Positions 16,674 to 24,940 of a DNA stretch of 39,305 bases are shown piece after piece. The notes under the pieces were generated by a model. That model was not told the origin of the DNA. It made no database searches and saw nothing but the letters and a program-made list of their open reading frames with translations. Origin of the DNA: Bacteroidales bacterium (lineage in GTDB: Bacteria > Bacteroidota > Bacteroidia > Bacteroidales > F082); contig JAFYHS010000026.1 in assembly GCA_017539045.1 (NCBI GenBank), positions 1 to 39,305 of the forward strand. The letters are read 5' to 3'. The translations under genes were made by a program, and so were the position numbers. The stretch's first letter is position 1. Every line of letters begins with the position of its first letter.

Positions 16674-17780
16674 GTGGACATCACCGAGAAACTCGAAACG
16701 ATAAAGCACCGCTGGGAGGAAATGGGCGAACAACTCGCCGACCCTGCTGTGGCTGCCGACATGAAGAAGTTCGTGAAGCTCAACAAGGACTATAAGGACT
16801 TGGAGCCTATCGTCATGGCCTTCAAAGAATATAAAACCTTGAAAGCCAACGTGGAAGAAGCCAAGGAAATCCTGGCCACGGAAAAGGACGAGGAGATGCG
16901 CAAGATGGCCCAAGAGGAGTTGGACACCGCCCAAACGCGCATCGAGCTATTGGAGCAGGACATCCGTGTGATGATGATCCCCAAAGACCCACAGGACAGC
17001 AAGAACGCCATCATGGAAATCCGTGCGGGCACGGGCGGCGACGAAGCCTGCCTCTTTGCCGGTGACCTATACCGTATGTACTCTAAGTTCTGTGAAAACC
17101 GTGGCTGGAAGGTCGAAGTGACCTCGGTCAGCGAAGGTGCCAGCGGTGGCTACAAGGAAATCGACTTCACTGTGACAGGTAATGGTTGTTATGGGATTTT
17201 GAAGTTCGAGTCAGGTGTGCATCGTGTGCAGCGTGTACCCAAGACCGAGACCCAAGGCCGCATCCACACCTCTGCTGCCTCGGTGGCCGTGTTGCCCGAA
17301 GCAGAAGAGTTTGACGTGGAAATCAACGAGGGCGAAATCAAGTGGGACACCTTCCGTTCGTCGGGCGCTGGAGGTCAGAACGTGAACAAAGTGGAGTCGG
17401 GCGTGCGTCTGCGTTATATGTGGAAGAACCCCAACACGGGCGAGATGCAGGAAATCCTCATCGAATGCACCGAGACCCGCGACCAACCCAAGAACCGCGA
17501 ACGCGCCCTCGCACGACTGCGCACGCGTATCTACGACATGGAGTACGAGAAATACATCAACGACATCTCCGCCAAGCGCAAGACCATGGTCTCGACCGGC
17601 GACCGCTCGGCGAAGATCCGCACCTACAACTACCCTCAAGGCCGCGTCACCGACCACCGTGTGGAGGGTCTGACGGTCTATAACCTCGCCGCCGTCATGG
17701 ATGGCGACTTGGATGAGATCATCAACAGATTGATGATGGCTGAAAACGCTGAAAAACTGAAAGAAAACATTGAATCATGA
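16674..17780 (+). CDS. prfA: Peptide chain release factor 1
   Basis: Release factor 1 reads UAA and UAG in the ribosomal A site and triggers hydrolysis of peptidyl-tRNA. The GTG at 16674 is chosen as start because the alternative TTG (16653) lies inside the promoter element. This gives 368 residues and the usual opening DITEKLETIKHRWEEMGEQL. The GGQ motif is in SSGAGGQNVNKVESGVRL at about residues 230-247. The codon-recognition tripeptide is PKT in VQRVPKTETQGRIHTSA, the PxT form typical of RF1 rather than the SPF of RF2. The protein is complete. pyrF follows after a 156-base gap that holds a structured element. Confidence 0.95.
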   Translation: MDITEKLETIKHRWEEMGEQLADPAVAADMKKFVKLNKDYKDLEPIVMAFKEYKTLKANVEEAKEILATEKDEEMRKMAQEELDTAQTRIELLEQDIRVMMIPKDPQDSKNAIMEIRAGTGGDEACLFAGDLYRMYSKFCENRGWKVEVTSVSEGASGGYKEIDFTVTGNGCYGILKFESGVHRVQRVPKTETQGRIHTSAASVAVLPEAEEFDVEINEGEIKWDTFRSSGAGGQNVNKVESGVRLRYMWKNPNTGEMQEILIECTETRDQPKNRERALARLRTRIYDMEYEKYINDISAKRKTMVSTGDRSAKIRTYNYPQGRVTDHRVEGLTVYNLAAVMDGDLDEIINRLMMAENAEKLKENIES

Positions 17781-17783
17781 TAA

Positions 17784-17921
17784 TCACAAAACCCACAAAA
17801 CTGTCAAAACAAAAATAGATGCGTTGGCGACAGGCACAACCGTGCCGTCGCCGGAAAGCCGCCAGTTGGCGAGCTTTCCCCAACAAGAAAACAAGTTTTG
17901 TTGGTTTTGCTGGTTTTGTGA
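17784..17921. repeat. Structured element: long imperfect inverted arms around two hairpins
   Basis: The outer arms of 27 bases (17784-17810 and 17895-17921) pair at 22 positions, including ten perfect terminal pairs, TCACAAAACC with GGTTTTGTGA. Between them, GGCGAC-A-GGCAC (17826-17837) pairs with GTGCCGTCGCC (17842-17852), and GGAAAGCCGCC (17853-17863) pairs with GGCG-A-GCTTTCC (17868-17879). Each hairpin has one bulged A. As RNA or single-stranded DNA this would fold as a closed stem with two side hairpins. It fills almost the whole prfA-pyrF gap. No ORF or promoter was found in it. Confidence 0.65.
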
Positions 17922-17936
17922 CAAAAAAACACTAAT

Positions 17937-18764
17937 ATGAATAAGCACCAGTTATTTGAGCAGATCAAGAAAAAGCAGTCGTTCCTTTGCGTCGGCCTTG
18001 ACACCGACATCAACAAGATTCCGCAGGAATTGTTGGCTTTCGAGGACCCTGTTTTTGAATTCAACAAACAAATCATCAACAAGACCGCACCCTACGCTGT
18101 TGCCTACAAGCCCAACACGGCTTTCTATGAGGTCTACGGCGCCAAAGGGTGGCAAAGTTTAGAGCGCACCATCCAATACATCAAGAACAACCATCCCGAC
18201 ATCTTCATCATCGCGGATGCCAAACGTGGCGATATCGGCAACACCTCGGCCAACTACGCCAAGGCCTTCTTCAACACCTTGAAAGCTGACGCCTTGACCG
18301 TGGCGCCTTACATGGGTAAAGACTCCGTGGAGCCTTTCCTCAACTTCGAGAACAAATGGGTCATCCTTTTGGCCCTGACCTCCAACAAAGGCTCTCAGGA
18401 CTTCCAATACCTCAATGTCGGCGAATGGATGCTGCACCAACAGGTGTTGCAAACGTCTACCACATGGGCTACTTCAGAACAAATGATGTTTGTAGTGGGT
18501 GCAACGCATCCCGAGGAGCTGGGCGAAATCCGCAAGATGTTGCCCGACTATTTCTTCCTCGTGCCCGGCGTAGGTGCCCAAGGCGGTGACTTGCAGGCCG
18601 TGGCCCACAACGGTTTGAATGACGAATGTGGTTTGCTGGTCAACTCGTCGAGAGGCATCATCTATGCCTCCAATGGCAGCGACTTCGCCGTAAGGGCTGG
18701 CGAGGAAGCGAAGAAGTTGCAGGAGCAGATGAGTGTGTTGCTGAAGGAGAAAGGACTCTTTTAA
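17937..18764 (+). CDS. pyrF: Orotidine 5'-phosphate decarboxylase
   Basis: This enzyme converts OMP to UMP, the last step of de novo pyrimidine synthesis, in the cytoplasm. The 275 residues fit the longer (type 2) bacterial form. The catalytic Asp-x-Lys-x-x-Asp motif is [10 protein letters not shown] at about residues 94-103. [14 protein letters not shown] (about 16) and [13 protein letters not shown] (about 55) carry other substrate-binding residues. The phosphate-binding end is [13 protein letters not shown] (about 202) and [13 protein letters not shown] (about 230). The ATG at 17937 follows the structured element with 15 bases between. No convincing TAnnTTTG promoter was found, so it may depend on prfA transcription. 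Confidence 0.95.
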   Translation: MNKHQLFEQIKKKQSFLCVGLDTDINKIPQELLAFEDPVFEFNKQIINKTAPYAVAYKPNTAFYEVYGAKGWQSLERTIQYIKNNHPDIFIIADAKRGDIGNTSANYAKAFFNTLKADALTVAPYMGKDSVEPFLNFENKWVILLALTSNKGSQDFQYLNVGEWMLHQQVLQTSTTWATSEQMMFVVGATHPEELGEIRKMLPDYFFLVPGVGAQGGDLQAVAHNGLNDECGLLVNSSRGIIYASNGSDFAVRAGEEAKKLQEQMSVLLKEKGLF

Positions 18765-18765
18765 G

Positions 18766-18812
18766 GTCATGAGATTGCGTTCCGCATTCGCGGAATGAGG
18801 GTCCGCAATGAC
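18766..18812. repeat. REP-like palindromic element after pyrF
   Basis: GTCAT (18766-18770), ATTGCG (18774-18779) and TTCCGC (18780-18785) are mirrored by GCGGAA (18790-18795), CGCAAT (18804-18809) and ATGAC (18808-18812). This gives a nested palindrome with a nine-base asymmetry on the right. Read on the minus strand it begins GTCATTGCGGACCC, like dispersed GTCATTGCG repeats of many genomes. Confidence 0.6.
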
Positions 18813-18849
18813 ATTTTACCCGGTTAAATCTTTGCCATCAAGACACAAC

Positions 18850-18881
18850 AAAAAAAGCCGCTTCGATGAAGCGGCTTTTTT
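18850..18881. terminator. Bidirectional terminator between convergent genes
   Basis: GCCGCTTC (18857-18864) and GAAGCGGC (18868-18875) form a perfect eight-pair stem, flanked by seven A's and six T's. It serves both pyrF (plus) and the Omp28-like gene (minus). Confidence 0.92.
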
Positions 18882-18901
18882 CATTGCATTCCGCAGACCG
18901 A

Positions 18902-20944
18902 TTAACGGGCCACCGAGAAGGTGCGGTTCACCATGGAGCCGTCGTTGGCAATGATGCGGATGAAATACACACCGCTGTTGAGGCTCTGCGTGTTGACTTG
19001 AGCCTTGTTGCCATTGACTTCCTGCTTCATGACGCGTTGACCGACGGCGTTGTAGACCTCAATGCTGCTCATGCCCTCACCTTCGACATTCAGGATATTG
19101 TTTGTCGGGTTAGGATAGAGCTTCACGCTGTTTTCAAGTTCATCGACGCCTTCCATCCAGGTTTGGAATGTGGTCTCAGGACCATAATAGGTCTGGCCGT
19201 TGACGACGGCATAAGCCTTCACCATATAAATGGTTGACATTTCAAGGTCGTCGGTGTAGCCAAGGATGTTCTGGAACTCATTATAGACGCCATTGATAAT
19301 CATCGGCTCGGGGCTGGTCACCTTACGGCACTCGAAGCCCACTTCGTCAGGATAAACATTGCATTCCATGTGAGCCATAAAGTCGGCATGGTTGTAATCC
19401 ACATTGGCGACTTCCGTTTGGGTGATATCAACCTGCACTGCACCTGCGACAGAAATCAGCTGCGAGGCAGCTTCGCCAAACTCACCATCGTCTTCATCAC
19501 CAAAGAGCACGTTGCCTTGGCTGTCCTTGACGATGTAGTAGCCGTGACCGAAGGAGCAGCAGATACCATTGCCCATCTGGTCATAGATAGTGAACTGTAC
19601 GCATTCGTTGGCGGGTACAGTGACATGCTCAACATGGAGTTGAGTGCCTGTGCCGCTAGCCAGCATGGTGTAGGGACCGCCAGAAGCGAGCACCGTTCCA
19701 TCGGGAGTGGTGAACTCCCAGGTGATGTGGTTGCCGAACTTGTCTTGCATGAGTTCAAGCGTCAGTTCTTCCTCTTCGCCTTCGATTTCGACCTCAGCCC
19801 ATTCGATGCAAGTGACCGAGCCAGTGGCATGTTTATCCATAGGCTCACCGTTGGCTTCGGTAAGGTTGACTTGCACAGGATAGGTGCCGAAAGGAACATC
19901 CAAGGTGGTGGCAATCTTCTCGACGCCATACTGCTGCAGTTCGCCTTCCCAGTTGATAGTCTTGGTTTCGCCTTCAAACACAACCTCAAACGTCATGGAG
20001 GTCAGAACATCCGTACCGATGTTCTGGACATTCACCTCGATGTCCTTGGTATGCGTGCAGGTAGCACCCCCAGCTTGGCTGATGCCCTTGATGGTGGGAT
20101 AGATGGGAGCGTCGACGCCTTGCACCAATTCAAGTGCGCAACCCGTCAGGATAGGACGATAGGCGCTGCCTTGTTGACGTTCGGAAACCCAAGCCAAGAA
20201 ATGGATGTTGTTCAGGTCGACGTCGACTCCATTGGGGCTGCCGATGACCTCAGGAATCAAGTACTCATAGGTTTGCGTGATCAGTGTGCCCTGGGTAGTG
20301 GGGCTGATGGGATCACCCCAAGCGCTTTGGGAGATGACATCGCGAAGGATGTGGGTGTGGACATACTGGCCATTAAGCCATTGCGTCGGGTTATAGTTGC
20401 CGTAGTCGGCTTGTGAGCCAAGGATGCTGTCTTGCAACATGGCCACGGTCAAGAAGTTCTCATCAGCGGAGCTATTGCCCGTGTAGTAGACTTCCACCGT
20501 AATAGTAGCAACACGCGTTTCCGGATTGACGACCGCCATACCAGCGATGTTGCATTCAGAAACTTGACTCAATTGTTGGTTGGCAATGCCTGCCCAAGCG
20601 CTTCTGCTCTGACCGGCAGCCGTAGTACGGTTGACCACACCAGTAGGATAGCCAGAGATTTGGAAACCACCATGTATGGTGTTACCATCAGGGGTAATCA
20701 TGTTGGGATAGGAAGTCTGGGCATAACCGCCAGCATGGATGTTGATAGCCCAAAGTCTGCCAGGATTGGCAGCCATAAGCTCATTGGCAATACGGTGACC
20801 GTCAGTGCAATAGCCACAGCCACGGCCAGTGAACTCCTCAAGAATGACATTCCTGTTGGCAGGTTCTGTGGATACATACTGCTGTGCTTTCACCGAGAAA
20901 GTGAAGGCCAGCAAAGCCATTAAGGCAAAGGTAAATTTCTTCAT
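18902..20944 (-). CDS. Omp28-like secreted protein with T9SS sorting domain
   Basis: A secreted protein of 680 residues. The signal peptide MKKFTFALMALLAFTFSVKA is cut before QQYV. Residues about 30-275 match the Omp28 family, which has a thioredoxin-like start: VILEEFTGRGCGYCTDGHR holds a CxxC pair (Cys43, Cys46). GFQISGYPTGVVNR contains the cis-Pro loop expected in such folds. Beta-sandwich-like regions follow, including ITWEFTTPDGTVLASGGPYT. The C-terminus is a T9SS sorting domain (LYPNPTNNILNVEGEGMSSI, then NSGVYFIRI). An oxidoreductase or binding role at the cell surface is possible but not shown. It has a -7 element about 42 bases upstream and shares a terminator with pyrF. Confidence 0.9.
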   Translation of the reverse strand: MKKFTFALMALLAFTFSVKAQQYVSTEPANRNVILEEFTGRGCGYCTDGHRIANELMAANPGRLWAINIHAGGYAQTSYPNMITPDGNTIHGGFQISGYPTGVVNRTTAAGQSRSAWAGIANQQLSQVSECNIAGMAVVNPETRVATITVEVYYTGNSSADENFLTVAMLQDSILGSQADYGNYNPTQWLNGQYVHTHILRDVISQSAWGDPISPTTQGTLITQTYEYLIPEVIGSPNGVDVDLNNIHFLAWVSERQQGSAYRPILTGCALELVQGVDAPIYPTIKGISQAGGATCTHTKDIEVNVQNIGTDVLTSMTFEVVFEGETKTINWEGELQQYGVEKIATTLDVPFGTYPVQVNLTEANGEPMDKHATGSVTCIEWAEVEIEGEEEELTLELMQDKFGNHITWEFTTPDGTVLASGGPYTMLASGTGTQLHVEHVTVPANECVQFTIYDQMGNGICCSFGHGYYIVKDSQGNVLFGDEDDGEFGEAASQLISVAGAVQVDITQTEVANVDYNHADFMAHMECNVYPDEVGFECRKVTSPEPMIINGVYNEFQNILGYTDDLEMSTIYMVKAYAVVNGQTYYGPETTFQTWMEGVDELENSVKLYPNPTNNILNVEGEGMSSIEVYNAVGQRVMKQEVNGNKAQVNTQSLNSGVYFIRIIANDGSMVNRTFSVAR

Positions 20945-20985
20945 AGTCGTAATATTTAGTTGATGAATACTATTATTTCACGCTA

Positions 20986-20993
20986 CAAAAATA
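20986..20993 (-). promoter_or_regulatory. -7 element of the Omp28-like gene
   Basis: On the minus strand this reads TATTTTTG (TAnnTTTG). It lies 41 bases before the start codon at 20944. Confidence 0.5.
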
Positions 20994-21003
20994 CACATTA
21001 ATT

Positions 21004-21035
21004 AAAAAAATGCGCCACTGGGTGACGCATTTTTT
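21004..21035. terminator. Terminator after ilvE
   Basis: ATGCG-C-CAC and GTG-A-CGCAT form a stem with one mismatch around TGG, with a seven-A run on the left and T's on the right. It ends the minus-strand ilvE transcript. Confidence 0.8.
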
Positions 21036-21060
21036 CAAGATTTTTGAAAAACTCTCTAAA

Positions 21061-22086
21061 TCAGAGTCCTTCGATGATTGTGGTCCAGCCAAACTCGTCA
21101 GGTTCAGTGCCGTATTGGATGCCACGGAGCTTGTTGTAAAGCTTCTCGCTCCACGGGCCCGGTTTGCCGTCGCCAAACTGGTACGACTTGCCGTTTTCGG
21201 GGTCGTCGATACGCGAGATGGGGCTGATGACGGCAGCGGTGCCGCAAGCGCCAGCCTCTTCGAAGGTGGACAGCTCCTCTTCAGCAATGGGACGACGCTC
21301 GACCTTCAAACCGATGGTCTCAGCCAGCTGCATCAAGCTCTTGTTGGTGATGGAAGGCAGGATGGACGTGCTCTGAGGCGTGATATAGGTGTCGTTCTTG
21401 ATACCAAAGAAGTTGGCAGCGCCAGCCTCGTCGATGTACTTCTTCTCCTTGGCGTCGAGATAGAACTCGCAGGCATATTGGCCACCGTGGCAAGCCTCAA
21501 CATGCGGACGCAAAGAAGCGGCGTAGTTGCCACCCACCTTGAAGGTACCGGTGCCCAGCGGGGCAGCGCGGTCGTACTTGCGCGTGATGACGTAGGGGTT
21601 AGCCATGAAGCCGCCCTTGAAGTAAGGACCAACGGGGGTCACGAAGACCACGAACAGATATTCGTCAGCGGGTTTCACACCAACGCGGGCACCCGTGCCA
21701 ATCAGCAACGGACGGATATACAGGGAAGCACCCGTTTCGTAAGGCGGGATAAAGTCGGCATTGAGACGGACAACCTTCTCAATAGCAGCCCAGAACTTGT
21801 CGTCGGGGAACTCTGCCATCATGATGCCCTGAGCCGAACGCTGCAAGCGCTTGCAGTTCTCGTCCCAGCGGAACACACGCACCTTGCCGTCCTTGCCACG
21901 GAAGGCCTTCATGCCTTCGAAAGCTTCCTGACCGTAGTGCAGACAGGTGGCGGCCATGTGGATGTTGATGGATGTGTCGGAGCTGACTTCAAGTTCGCCC
22001 CACTGACCGTTGCGGAAATAGCAGCGGACATTGTAATTCGTTGGATAATAACCAAATGTTAAATTTGCCCAATCGATGTTTTGCAT
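21061..22086 (-). CDS. ilvE: Branched-chain amino acid aminotransferase
   Basis: This PLP enzyme transfers the amino group between glutamate and leucine, isoleucine or valine. The 341 residues match the longer class IV (BCAT type II) form. The Schiff-base lysine is Lys183 in GTGTFKVGGNYAASL. The substrate and PLP region HYGQEAFEGMKAFRGKDG is at about residues 50-67 and YIRPLLIGTG at about 123. The phosphate-binding end is FEEAGACGTAAVISPI. The start MQNIDWANLTFGYYPT is typical. It is transcribed alone, divergently from the C10 peptidase gene, and has its own terminator. Confidence 0.95.
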   Translation of the reverse strand: MQNIDWANLTFGYYPTNYNVRCYFRNGQWGELEVSSDTSINIHMAATCLHYGQEAFEGMKAFRGKDGKVRVFRWDENCKRLQRSAQGIMMAEFPDDKFWAAIEKVVRLNADFIPPYETGASLYIRPLLIGTGARVGVKPADEYLFVVFVTPVGPYFKGGFMANPYVITRKYDRAAPLGTGTFKVGGNYAASLRPHVEACHGGQYACEFYLDAKEKKYIDEAGAANFFGIKNDTYITPQSTSILPSITNKSLMQLAETIGLKVERRPIAEEELSTFEEAGACGTAAVISPISRIDDPENGKSYQFGDGKPGPWSEKLYNKLRGIQYGTEPDEFGWTTIIEGL

Positions 22087-22135
22087 GATATTTAATAATT
22101 TTAGTTGTTAAATTCTGTCGTTTCCTAAAAGTCCA

Positions 22136-22143
22136 CGAAATTA
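22136..22143 (-). promoter_or_regulatory. Probable -7 element of ilvE
   Basis: The minus strand reads TAATTTCG, one mismatch from TAnnTTTG, 50 bases before the ilvE start. It is the best candidate in the gap but not a strong one. Confidence 0.35.
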
Positions 22144-22216
22144 CGAATTATTTCGATACAAAAAGCATTTCTGAAGAAAAATATTATCTGACTCAATGCC
22201 GATTAAATAACTTTCC

Positions 22217-22224
22217 TATATTTG
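22217..22224 (+). promoter_or_regulatory. -7 element of the C10 peptidase gene
   Basis: TATATTTG matches TAnnTTTG. It lies 34 bases before the ATG at 22258 and overlaps the TTG (22222) that would open the longest frame, which is therefore not the start. Confidence 0.55.
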
Positions 22225-22257
22225 TGTTCTCAAATGATAATCAACATCAAAAAAAAT

Positions 22258-24852
22258 ATGCGTATGAAACTCAAACTCTTACTTTTAACGGCGATGATTG
22301 CATTTCTGCAAATCCCTCTTTTTGCAGAACATGTCAGCGCTGACAAGGCAAGTCAGGTAGGCATGAACTTCATGAAACAAAAGCACACATACATCACAAT
22401 GAGGGGTGAACCGCTCAAGATGTACAAATCGGTCGAACTCACTCAAGTCACCAACAGAAGTGTTGACAATCAGCACTTTTACATTTTCAACCTAAACGAC
22501 AATCAAGGATGGGTGTTGGTGGCCGATGACGATCGCAGCATTCCGATCTTGGGTTATTCAAAATCAGGTGAGTTCGTGACCGAAAACCTTTCGGCCAACA
22601 TTGAAGATTGGCTTACAGGCATCAGTTCGGAGATTCAATATATCATTGATAATGATATAGTTGCTGACGAAAAGACCACATCACTATGGAAGGAGCTTTT
22701 TTCTGGTGTATCAACGGAGTTTATCAACAGAGACGAAAAAGTTGTCAATCCTTTGGTTCAGACAAGGTGGAATCAAGCACCTTATTATAATGACCATTGT
22801 CCTTACGACAACCAGTATGGCGAACGCACTGTGACAGGTTGTGTGGCAACCGCCATGGCGCAAGTCTTGAAATACTGGAACTATCCCGAAGTGGGCAGCG
22901 GAAGCCATTCCTACTCAACAAGTTCATACGGTACCCTATATGCCAACTTCGGCGGCACACAATACGCCTGGAATAACATGCCAAACCGCGTCACAAGCCC
23001 CAACAACGCCGTTGCCACGTTGATGTATCACTGCGGTGTGAGTGTTGACATGAGCTATGGTGTGGCGGAGACTGGCGGCAGTGGTGCATACGTAATATCA
23101 AGCTATACCAACTCGGAGAATTGCGCTGAGTTTGCTTTCAAAAACTATTTCGGATACAAATCATCAGCTCATGGAGAAATGAAAGACAACACCAGCGACA
23201 GCCAGTGGAAGAACATGTTGCGTACCGACCTTAACGCCTCAAGACCTTTGGTTTATGCAGGTTTTGGCAATGGGGGTCACTGTTTCGTTTGCGACGGATA
23301 CGACAACAGCGACATGTTCCACTTCAATTGGGGCTGGGATGGCCAGAACGATGGCTTTTACTCACTTTCGGCCTTGAATCCTGGCAGCGGCGGCGCCGGA
23401 GGCGGATCATACAGCTTCACCAACAACCAGCAAGCCATCTTCGGCTTGGAGCCTACCCAAAGCGGCGGAGGTGGCGGAGGTGGCAGCAGTACCAATGCCG
23501 ACTTACGCCTTTATTCCGAATTATCGGTAGAAAACCAGATATGGTTTGGAAGCGATATTACGGTGACAGCCAGCATTGGCAACTGGGGTGAAGCCGCCTT
23601 CAGCGGTAGCTTCTGCGCAGCGGCATTCGATGCCGACGGCAACTTCATCGATTTCATCGACACTAAGTCAGTTAACCTTCAAGGAGGCTTCTATAATGAC
23701 TACGAGTTCACCACCACCGGTAACATCGTGTTTGTGCCTGGCCAATACCAAGTTGCCTTGTTCTACAAGACTAATGAGGGGGATTGGATCATCATTGACG
23801 ACGGTAACTATAACAACATAGGCACTTTCCAGATTTATTATGAAGATGACATTGAGACCTACTCAGATTTCACCATCCTCAGCGACAACGGCCAATTGAT
23901 ACAAGGCTCAACTGCGAGGATCAATGTGGATTTGGCCAATACCGGAAGCAACACTTTTTATGGCAACGTGAGAGTGAATCTGTCAACATTAAATGGAGAA
24001 TGGGTACAAAACATCGAAATCAAAAACATCAGCGACGGCTTAGGGTCTGGATACCATTTTACCAACGGCCTGACTTTCGAAGGAGAGATCACAGCAGAGC
24101 CAGGTACGTATCACATGGAATTGGCATATTATAACAACGGTTGGTATTACGCCGGCGCATATTATCATTCAAACCCGATCACTGTGGTGGTGGAAGCTCC
24201 TGAGATAAACGCCGATCGGTACGAGGTCAACAACACACTGGCACAAGCCTACAAACTCGAGCTTTCAAACTGGTCAAACAACCAAACAGCAGTTTCAACC
24301 ACTGGCTCCAATTTGCACGTAGGAAACGACATCGATTATTATAAGGTAGAGTTGCCAACAGGCCGCAGCTACACCATCAACGCACGTCTGCACGACTCAT
24401 ACGCCAGTGGCAACGGGCAATCCTATACTGTTGATGCCATGTTTGCCTATTCAACTGACGGCCAAACTTTTTCAGCTGGTATTGACGACGTGATGGACGA
24501 AAGCATTTCTTTTAATGGAGGCACCATATACTTTGGAGTAACACCCTATTTTTCAGGAATGTCTGGAACTTATCTTCTGGAAATCGCCATCAGTATTGGG
24601 GGATTCGGTACCGATGAGAATTATGCGACAAGCTTCATCTTATATCCTAACCCCGTGAAAGACATTCTCCATATTAAATGCGACAACATGCAGCAATATG
24701 ATGTCTTCAGCCTTGACGGAAAGCTGATAAAATCACTGCAAAGAAATAACGATGAGGCTGTTATTGACTTCAGCGACCTTGAAAGAGGCATCTACATGGT
24801 TCGAATTACCAGTGACAAAGGCATTGTAACAAGAAAAATCGTTAAGGACTAG
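22258..24852 (+). CDS. C10-family (streptopain-like) cysteine peptidase with T9SS sorting domain
   Basis: A secreted protease of about 864 residues. ATG 22258 or 22264 is the likely start, giving the signal peptide MRMKLKLLLLTAMIAFLQIP ending LFA/EHV. An inhibitory propeptide spans about residues 25-160 (HFYIFNLNDNQGWVLVADDD). The catalytic domain holds the nucleophile Cys in TVTGCVATAMAQVLKYW, the His in NGGHCFVCDGYDN and the Trp-rich loop FHFNWGWDGQNDGFYS, all present as in SpeB and periodontain. A glycine-rich linker (SGGGGGGGSS) leads to about 350 residues of beta-sandwich-like domains. The end is a T9SS sorting domain (FILYPNPVKDILHIKCD, then LERGIYMVRI). The catalytic set is intact. The natural substrate is unknown. 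Confidence 0.93.
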   Translation: MRMKLKLLLLTAMIAFLQIPLFAEHVSADKASQVGMNFMKQKHTYITMRGEPLKMYKSVELTQVTNRSVDNQHFYIFNLNDNQGWVLVADDDRSIPILGYSKSGEFVTENLSANIEDWLTGISSEIQYIIDNDIVADEKTTSLWKELFSGVSTEFINRDEKVVNPLVQTRWNQAPYYNDHCPYDNQYGERTVTGCVATAMAQVLKYWNYPEVGSGSHSYSTSSYGTLYANFGGTQYAWNNMPNRVTSPNNAVATLMYHCGVSVDMSYGVAETGGSGAYVISSYTNSENCAEFAFKNYFGYKSSAHGEMKDNTSDSQWKNMLRTDLNASRPLVYAGFGNGGHCFVCDGYDNSDMFHFNWGWDGQNDGFYSLSALNPGSGGAGGGSYSFTNNQQAIFGLEPTQSGGGGGGGSSTNADLRLYSELSVENQIWFGSDITVTASIGNWGEAAFSGSFCAAAFDADGNFIDFIDTKSVNLQGGFYNDYEFTTTGNIVFVPGQYQVALFYKTNEGDWIIIDDGNYNNIGTFQIYYEDDIETYSDFTILSDNGQLIQGSTARINVDLANTGSNTFYGNVRVNLSTLNGEWVQNIEIKNISDGLGSGYHFTNGLTFEGEITAEPGTYHMELAYYNNGWYYAGAYYHSNPITVVVEAPEINADRYEVNNTLAQAYKLELSNWSNNQTAVSTTGSNLHVGNDIDYYKVELPTGRSYTINARLHDSYASGNGQSYTVDAMFAYSTDGQTFSAGIDDVMDESISFNGGTIYFGVTPYFSGMSGTYLLEIAISIGGFGTDENYATSFILYPNPVKDILHIKCDNMQQYDVFSLDGKLIKSLQRNNDEAVIDFSDLERGIYMVRITSDKGIVTRKIVKD

Positions 24853-24883
24853 TCCTCATTTCGACTGTAACTGCGAGATATAG

Positions 24884-24918
24884 AAATCACCGGCATTTCA
24901 AGCAGATGCCGGTGATTT
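24884..24918. terminator. Bidirectional terminator between convergent genes
   Basis: AAATCACCGGCAT (24884-24896) pairs perfectly over 13 bases with ATGCCGGTGATTT (24906-24918), with a nine-base loop. It lies between the C10 peptidase stop and the methyltransferase stop. Confidence 0.88.
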
Positions 24919-24940
24919 TCATTTCAGTTTGTTCAGGTGT

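Noticed and set aside
21010-22062. 350-codon open frame on the plus strand, opposite ilvE
   Set aside because: ilvE on the minus strand is intact, including the PLP lysine; the opposing frame shows no family features.
23461-23490. Glycine-rich run in the C10 peptidase gene as a possible frameshift or repeat expansion
   Set aside because: The frame is continuous and a poly-Gly linker between the protease and the beta domains is common.
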